NCBI GenBank assembly: GCA_035998495.1
Contig: DASYHP010000031.1
Location: 62,001-126,000, forward strand
Reading direction: 5' to 3'
DNA: 64,000 bases
Source: Mesorhizobium_B sp035998495
Lineage (GTDB): Bacteria; Pseudomonadota; Alphaproteobacteria; Rhizobiales; Rhizobiaceae
The notes beneath the pieces are model-generated. The model searched no databases, was not told where the DNA came from, and saw nothing but the letters and a program-made list of their open reading frames with translations. Both the position numbers and the translations under genes were made by a program. Shown here piece by piece: positions 60,406 through 64,000 of the stretch. The first letter of the stretch is position 1. Every line of letters begins with the position of its first letter.

Positions 60406-61466
60406 GATGAGCCTTGCGCGCGGGGGGCGCGGGCCGTTTCGGCCGCATCGCGGCGCGCTTCTCGGGTGAAAAGGCGAGCCACCCAGGCCGTGCTGGGAAA
60501 ATGCTCGCAGGCGATCACAAGGGCTGCAGTCAGCGGCACCGCCACCAGCGCGCCGGCGATTCCCCAGACCCAGCCCCAAAAGGCGAGCGCAATCACCACC
60601 GCGACCGGCGACAAAGAAAGGCTGCGCGCCTGGAGCAGGGGATAAACGAAATTGCTGATCGTGATCTGGATCACGCAGAAGCCCGCGAACACCAGCGCCG
60701 GCATGGTCCAGTTCCCGAACTGGATGATCGCATAAAGCGTCGGGGGCAGGATGCCCACGAGGTTGCCGATCACGGGGATGTAGTTGAGCAGAAAGTTCAG
60801 CACCCCCCACACCAGCGCGAGGTCGAGCCCCACAAGCAGCGGCCAGAGCACGGACGCCACGCCGGTGATCAGGCTCGTCAACGTGGTGACGCCGAGATAG
60901 CTGCGGACTTTTTCGGCGATCTCGTCCACCGTCGCCACGATCTCGCGCCGCTCGCGCCGGCCGAACTCCTCATCGATCCTTTGCCGGAGGTGGGGCACTT
61001 CCGGCAGGCCGAGCACCACCAGCACGGCGATGAAGCCCAGATAGGCGAAGACTGTATAGGCGTCGGCCAGCACGCCCTGGCCGAAGGCGATCAGCCGTGC
61101 GTAACCCTCCTCGGCGCCGAGCGACAGCCCCCAGCGTTCGGCCCATGCGCTCGCCGACCGGAAGATCGCCTGGAAGCGGCTCCACTCCTCCGTGAAGGCG
61201 GCCACCACCTGCGCGGCCGCGAAATAGATAGCGAGGATGAAACCCAAAAGCACGCCGGCGAGCACGAGCACCGTGCCGGCATAGCTGAGCGCCGAAGGAA
61301 GCAGGCGGTCGAGCCAGGGCTTCACGGGCCAGACGGCGGCGATCGCCACGGCCGCGACGGCCAGCGGCATGGTCACGGGATAGGTGGCGCGCAGCGCGAA
61401 AGCCACGGCTAGGCCGGCGATCAGGGCGATGAGCCGGGTGCGCACGACGTCGTTTGCCTCGGGCAT
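60402..61466 (-). CDS. AI-2E family transporter (TqsA/PerM-like)
   Basis: A 354-residue membrane protein with about eight spans. The C-terminal half carries the family pattern: LNFLLNYIPVIGNLVGILPP near residue 235 and VVIALAFWGWVWGIAGALVA near 300. The amphipathic middle region (RRERREIVATVDEIAEKVRS) is typical. Start ATG 61466 was chosen because residues upstream of it are Arg-rich and unlike any family member. PerM-like members are permeases of mostly unknown cargo. Confidence 0.85.
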   Translation of the reverse strand: MPEANDVVRTRLIALIAGLAVAFALRATYPVTMPLAVAAVAIAAVWPVKPWLDRLLPSALSYAGTVLVLAGVLLGFILAIYFAAAQVVAAFTEEWSRFQAIFRSASAWAERWGLSLGAEEGYARLIAFGQGVLADAYTVFAYLGFIAVLVVLGLPEVPHLRQRIDEEFGRRERREIVATVDEIAEKVRSYLGVTTLTSLITGVASVLWPLLVGLDLALVWGVLNFLLNYIPVIGNLVGILPPTLYAIIQFGNWTMPALVFAGFCVIQITISNFVYPLLQARSLSLSPVAVVIALAFWGWVWGIAGALVAVPLTAALVIACEHFPSTAWVARLFTREARRDAAETARAPRAQGSS

Positions 61467-61567
61467 CTCGGAACCTCGCGAGCCGTCCGTGCAGGAACAT
61501 GCCTGCTGGACGCCCGTTGCGGAAGGGGGAGATGCGGCGCCGGCGCGTGCCCGCGACAGGCCGAGCC

Positions 61568-62425
61568 TTACGCCACGCAGGCGTCGCGGCGGCCGCCGGG
61601 CTCGCCAAGCGGCAGGTCGGGCTCGGACGAGCAGAAGATCCGCCGATGCTCGGCCTTGATGGTGCCGTAGCACCTGCAGGACGCCGCTTCGAGCGCGGCG
61701 CGGTCGAGGATCACGAGCCGGCCGCGTCCGCGCCGCACGATGCCCGCCTCCTCCATGCGTCCCATGGCCGTGGTCACGCCGGCGCGCCGCACCCCGATCG
61801 CGCGGCTGAGCGACTGGTGGGTGAGCGGGATCTCGTCGCCGTCCAGCCGGTCATGGGCGAGCAGAAGCCAGCGCGCCAGCCGCTCGCGCAGGCTGTGGCG
61901 CGTGTTGCAGACCGCAAGCTGCGCCGACTGCACCATTGCCGCCTGCACATAGGCGAGCAGGAGCTTGCGCAAGGCGGGCAGCGCTTCGAGCGCGCGGCTC
62001 AACTCCTCGGCGCCGATGCGCAAGGCCTCGCCGGGCACCTGGACCAGGCAGCGATGCGGCGAACGCGTCAGCCCGAGCGCCAGGCACACGCCCACGAGGT
62101 CGCCGCGCCCGAGCGTCGCCACCTCGGCGAACCCGCGGTCGTCGGTCTTGGAAAGCACCGACGCCGCGCCGTCCTCGATGAAATAGGCGTAGCGCAGCGG
62201 CACATGGCGCTCGTGGAGGATCTGCTTGCGCGAGAGCGGAACCCGCTCCAGGCGGGGACGAAGCTCGGCGAACGCCTCCCGCGGGAGGGCGGCGAGCAGA
62301 TCGTTGCGGAGAGGGGTTTCGGCCGACAACCGTTGTCCGTGAATGCTCTGGTGGCGATCGGCCGAGGCGAACGCGCCCCAGTCGATGATGCGCGCGTCGG
62401 GACTGCCGTAAGACGGGCTCAGCAT
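61568..62425 (-). CDS. Crp/Fnr-family transcriptional regulator
   Basis: A 285-residue regulator. A cNMP-binding-like beta barrel covers about residues 45-165 (RYAYFIEDGAASVLSKT, GRGDLVGVCLALG), and the HTH lies at about 205-250: LTHQSLSRAIGVRRAGVTTA. It lacks the N-terminal Cys cluster of true Fnr. The C-terminal SCRCYGTIK has the C-x-C-Y pattern frequent in a Rhizobiales subgroup. AGGAGG precedes ATG 62425. A palindrome about 130 bases upstream could be its own operator. The effector is unknown. Confidence 0.85.
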   Translation of the reverse strand: MLSPSYGSPDARIIDWGAFASADRHQSIHGQRLSAETPLRNDLLAALPREAFAELRPRLERVPLSRKQILHERHVPLRYAYFIEDGAASVLSKTDDRGFAEVATLGRGDLVGVCLALGLTRSPHRCLVQVPGEALRIGAEELSRALEALPALRKLLLAYVQAAMVQSAQLAVCNTRHSLRERLARWLLLAHDRLDGDEIPLTHQSLSRAIGVRRAGVTTAMGRMEEAGIVRRGRGRLVILDRAALEAASCRCYGTIKAEHRRIFCSSEPDLPLGEPGGRRDACVA

Positions 62426-62554
62426 GTCGAACCTCCTGGTCTGCAGCGGAGCCGACGGCGCGGATGTCGCGGGCCGAAGGCTCAGCGCATTTCGATCTCG
62501 CAGGGAAGATGGCGTTGCCTTAGGTTGACAAACAGTCGGGCGTTTCCGCACCCC

Positions 62555-62573
62555 TGTCAGGATAAACCTGACA
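62555..62573. promoter_or_regulatory. candidate operator between the Crp/Fnr and kinase genes
   Basis: TGTCAGG-ATAAA-CCTGACA is a perfect 7-bp inverted repeat with an AT-rich 5-base spacer. It lies in the 315-base divergent gap (62426-62740), 129 bases from the Crp/Fnr start and 167 from the kinase start. TTGACA at 62525-62530 could be a -35 element, but I see no good -10 for it. The rest of the gap shows nothing else. Confidence 0.5.
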
Positions 62574-62740
62574 AAGGCGAGCGCCCTCCCTGGCAAGCTC
62601 GCTGCGCGGCCTGTGGCATGTTGAACGGCATAGCCGCGTTTGCGTTTGGATGGGAGTTCGGGCGAACAAGCGCTGGAAAGGCATCGGACAAGCCCAGGCG
62701 CAGCAACGCAGGCCAGGATCGGCCAAACGGAAGCGTTCCC

Positions 62741-64000
62741 ATGGCCGCACCCCATCCCGGCTTGCCGGGTCATTCGCCTTCGGCGCCGCCGCACCCGCCT
62801 TCGCGGGTGCCGCAGGGCGCGCGCCGCGTGCTGGCGTCGCTGGTCTTGGCGGCCGCCATCCCGGTCCTCTTGTTCGGCGGCTGGGTGGCCTATCTCGCCG
62901 CCGACCAGAACCGCGTCAGCGCCCGGCGCGCGGCCTTCGACAGCACGCTGCGGGCCGCCCTGCGCATTGAGGAGGATCTCGCGGCTCAGTTGCAGGTGCT
63001 GGGCGTGCTCGCCGCCTCGTTGTCCCTGACCGAGGACGACCTGCCCCGCTTCTATGCCGAGGCGCAGCGCCTCAAGGCCACGCAGCCGCTTTGGGAGACG
63101 GTCGAGCTTTCCGATGCGCGCGGCAACCAGCTCATCAACCTGCTGCGGCCCTTCGGCGCCCCGCTCGGCCCCACCGCCGATCCCGAAAGCTTCGAGGAGG
63201 TTCTGCGTACGCTCCGTCCCGTGGTGGGCGGCATCGGTCCGGTGGGGCCGATTTCCGGCAAGCGCCTCGTCGCGATCCGCGTGCCCGTGCTCAAGGACGG
63301 GCAGCTCCGCTATGTCCTGGCGGCGGCGCTGGCCACCAATGCGGTGAGCTCGATCCTGCGCGAGTCAGGCGCGCCGGAGCACTGGGTCGGCGCCGTCGTG
63401 GATCGGCGTGGCAACATCATCGCACGCACGCTGTCCGAGCAGCGCGAGATCGGCCGGCCGGCCAGTCCTGCCGTGCTTCAGGCTATCGCGCGGGCGCCGG
63501 AAGGTTTCTACATCGGCCCCACTCTCGAAGGCTTGGAGGTGGAGACGGCTTACCGCACGCTGCGGGACACCGGCGACTGGTCGGTGCATTTCGGCGTGCC
63601 GGTCGAGGAGCTGAACGCCCCCGTCTCGCGCTCGCTCTATCTGCTGCTGGGCGGCGCCGCCGCGAGCCTCGCCTTGGCGGGCCTGCTCGCCACGCTGATC
63701 GCCCGCGATGTCGCCCAGCGCCGGCGGGACGAGGAGACCCGCATGGCCCTCGCCCTCCAGTTGAGCGAGGAGCGCGGCTCGCTGGCCATCGCCGCGGCCG
63801 AGCTCGGCACGTTGCGCTGGGACGCCGCCCGGAACCATGTGTTCGGGTCCGAACGAACCCGCGGCCTGTTCGGCCTGCCGCGCTCCTCGTCCGCCCAGGA
63901 CGAGTCCGACTGGCGGGCCGAGGACCTCCTCCAAGCCGTCCATCCCGAGGACCGGCCCCGGCTGGAAGCGGCGGTCGCGCGCTGCCTCACGCAAGACGAG
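62741..64000 (+). CDS. sensor histidine kinase, N-terminal part (cut by the window end)
   Basis: The frame from ATG 62741 is open for 420 codons to the last base of the window. A Pro-rich start is followed by one membrane span at about 32-52 (LASLVLAAAIPVLLFGGWV), a periplasmic sensor region of about 230 residues resembling a Cache-type domain (GVLAASLSLTEDDLPRFYA, GAVVDRRGNIIARTLSE), a second span near 300-323, a short coiled region and the beginning of a PAS domain (ELGTLRWDAARNHVFGSE, then HPEDRPRL). The HisKA and ATPase parts would lie beyond the window. It diverges from the Crp/Fnr gene. What it senses is unknown. Confidence 0.8.
   Translation, partial: MAAPHPGLPGHSPSAPPHPPSRVPQGARRVLASLVLAAAIPVLLFGGWVAYLAADQNRVSARRAAFDSTLRAALRIEEDLAAQLQVLGVLAASLSLTEDDLPRFYAEAQRLKATQPLWETVELSDARGNQLINLLRPFGAPLGPTADPESFEEVLRTLRPVVGGIGPVGPISGKRLVAIRVPVLKDGQLRYVLAAALATNAVSSILRESGAPEHWVGAVVDRRGNIIARTLSEQREIGRPASPAVLQAIARAPEGFYIGPTLEGLEVETAYRTLRDTGDWSVHFGVPVEELNAPVSRSLYLLLGGAAASLALAGLLATLIARDVAQRRRDEETRMALALQLSEERGSLAIAAAELGTLRWDAARNHVFGSERTRGLFGLPRSSSAQDESDWRAEDLLQAVHPEDRPRLEAAVARCLTQDE

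Overview
The window is GC-rich (roughly two thirds G+C by eye), densely coded DNA with no rRNA, tRNA, CRISPR array, insertion sequence or phage gene that I can recognise. The gene families suggest a chromosome or large replicon of an alphaproteobacterium of the Hyphomicrobiales (Rhizobiales). The main clues are the N-methylglutamate pathway genes, an EryI/DerI-type RpiB isomerase, an FrcABC-like sugar transporter, a Crp/Fnr regulator with the C-x-C-Y tail motif, a PhoX phosphatase, and a short GCATGATC...GATCATGC palindromic repeat of the kind scattered in Mesorhizobium-like genomes. Genus and species cannot be read from this.

Layout. (1) 1-6936, plus strand: the end of mgsC, then gmaS and mgdABCD. 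Together these make the N-methylglutamate route for methylamine use, with MgdABCD built like heterotetrameric sarcosine oxidase. (2) 7177-22079: a polyol/sugar-phosphate locus. A class II aldolase and a SorC-type regulator lie on the minus strand, divergent from a long plus-strand operon. The operon holds an ABC importer (two permeases, Tat-exported binding protein, ATPase), an SDR, two FGGY kinases, a glycerol-1-phosphate-dehydrogenase-like and a GpsA-like dehydrogenase, a second class II aldolase, a HAD protein and an RpiB homologue of the D-erythrulose-4-phosphate isomerase type. The last gene points to a C4 (tetritol/tetrulose) substrate or intermediate, but the substrate is not proven. 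(3) 22282-29085: an EamA exporter, a J-domain protein, an unusual set of three small membrane proteins in front of an APC permease, two unknown membrane proteins, an SDR and a lactonase-like metallo-hydrolase. (4) 29276-32602: an Mfd-like helicase. (5) 32749-41627: ADP-ribosylglycohydrolase, PfkB kinase and a PotABCD-type transporter joined by 4-base overlaps, followed by an FrcABC-like sugar transporter. This is the best candidate here for an undescribed catabolic system. (6) 41881-47782: a YbdK-type carboxylate-amine ligase facing a five-gene Liv/amide-type ABC transporter. (7) 48021-53517, minus strand: phoX with a candidate Pho box, dhaL, dhaK and an M32 carboxypeptidase. (8) 53518-57480: a scar containing a fragment of cytochrome oxidase subunit I, then two secreted proteins of unknown role (one with internal repeats, one with five EF-hand loops and a PRC-barrel-like region). 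(9) 57732-64000: small envelope proteins (DsrE-like, DUF2238-like, DedA, YihY/BrkB, AI-2E family), a Crp/Fnr regulator, and a sensor kinase cut by the window end.

Much of the window is import plus catabolism of small nitrogenous or polyhydroxy compounds: five binding-protein-dependent transporters occur in about 40 kb. Hairpins placed directly after binding-protein genes, a terminator-like hairpin inside the start of mgdD, a Pho-box-like site and several perfect inverted repeats in intergenic DNA are the main regulatory signals visible.
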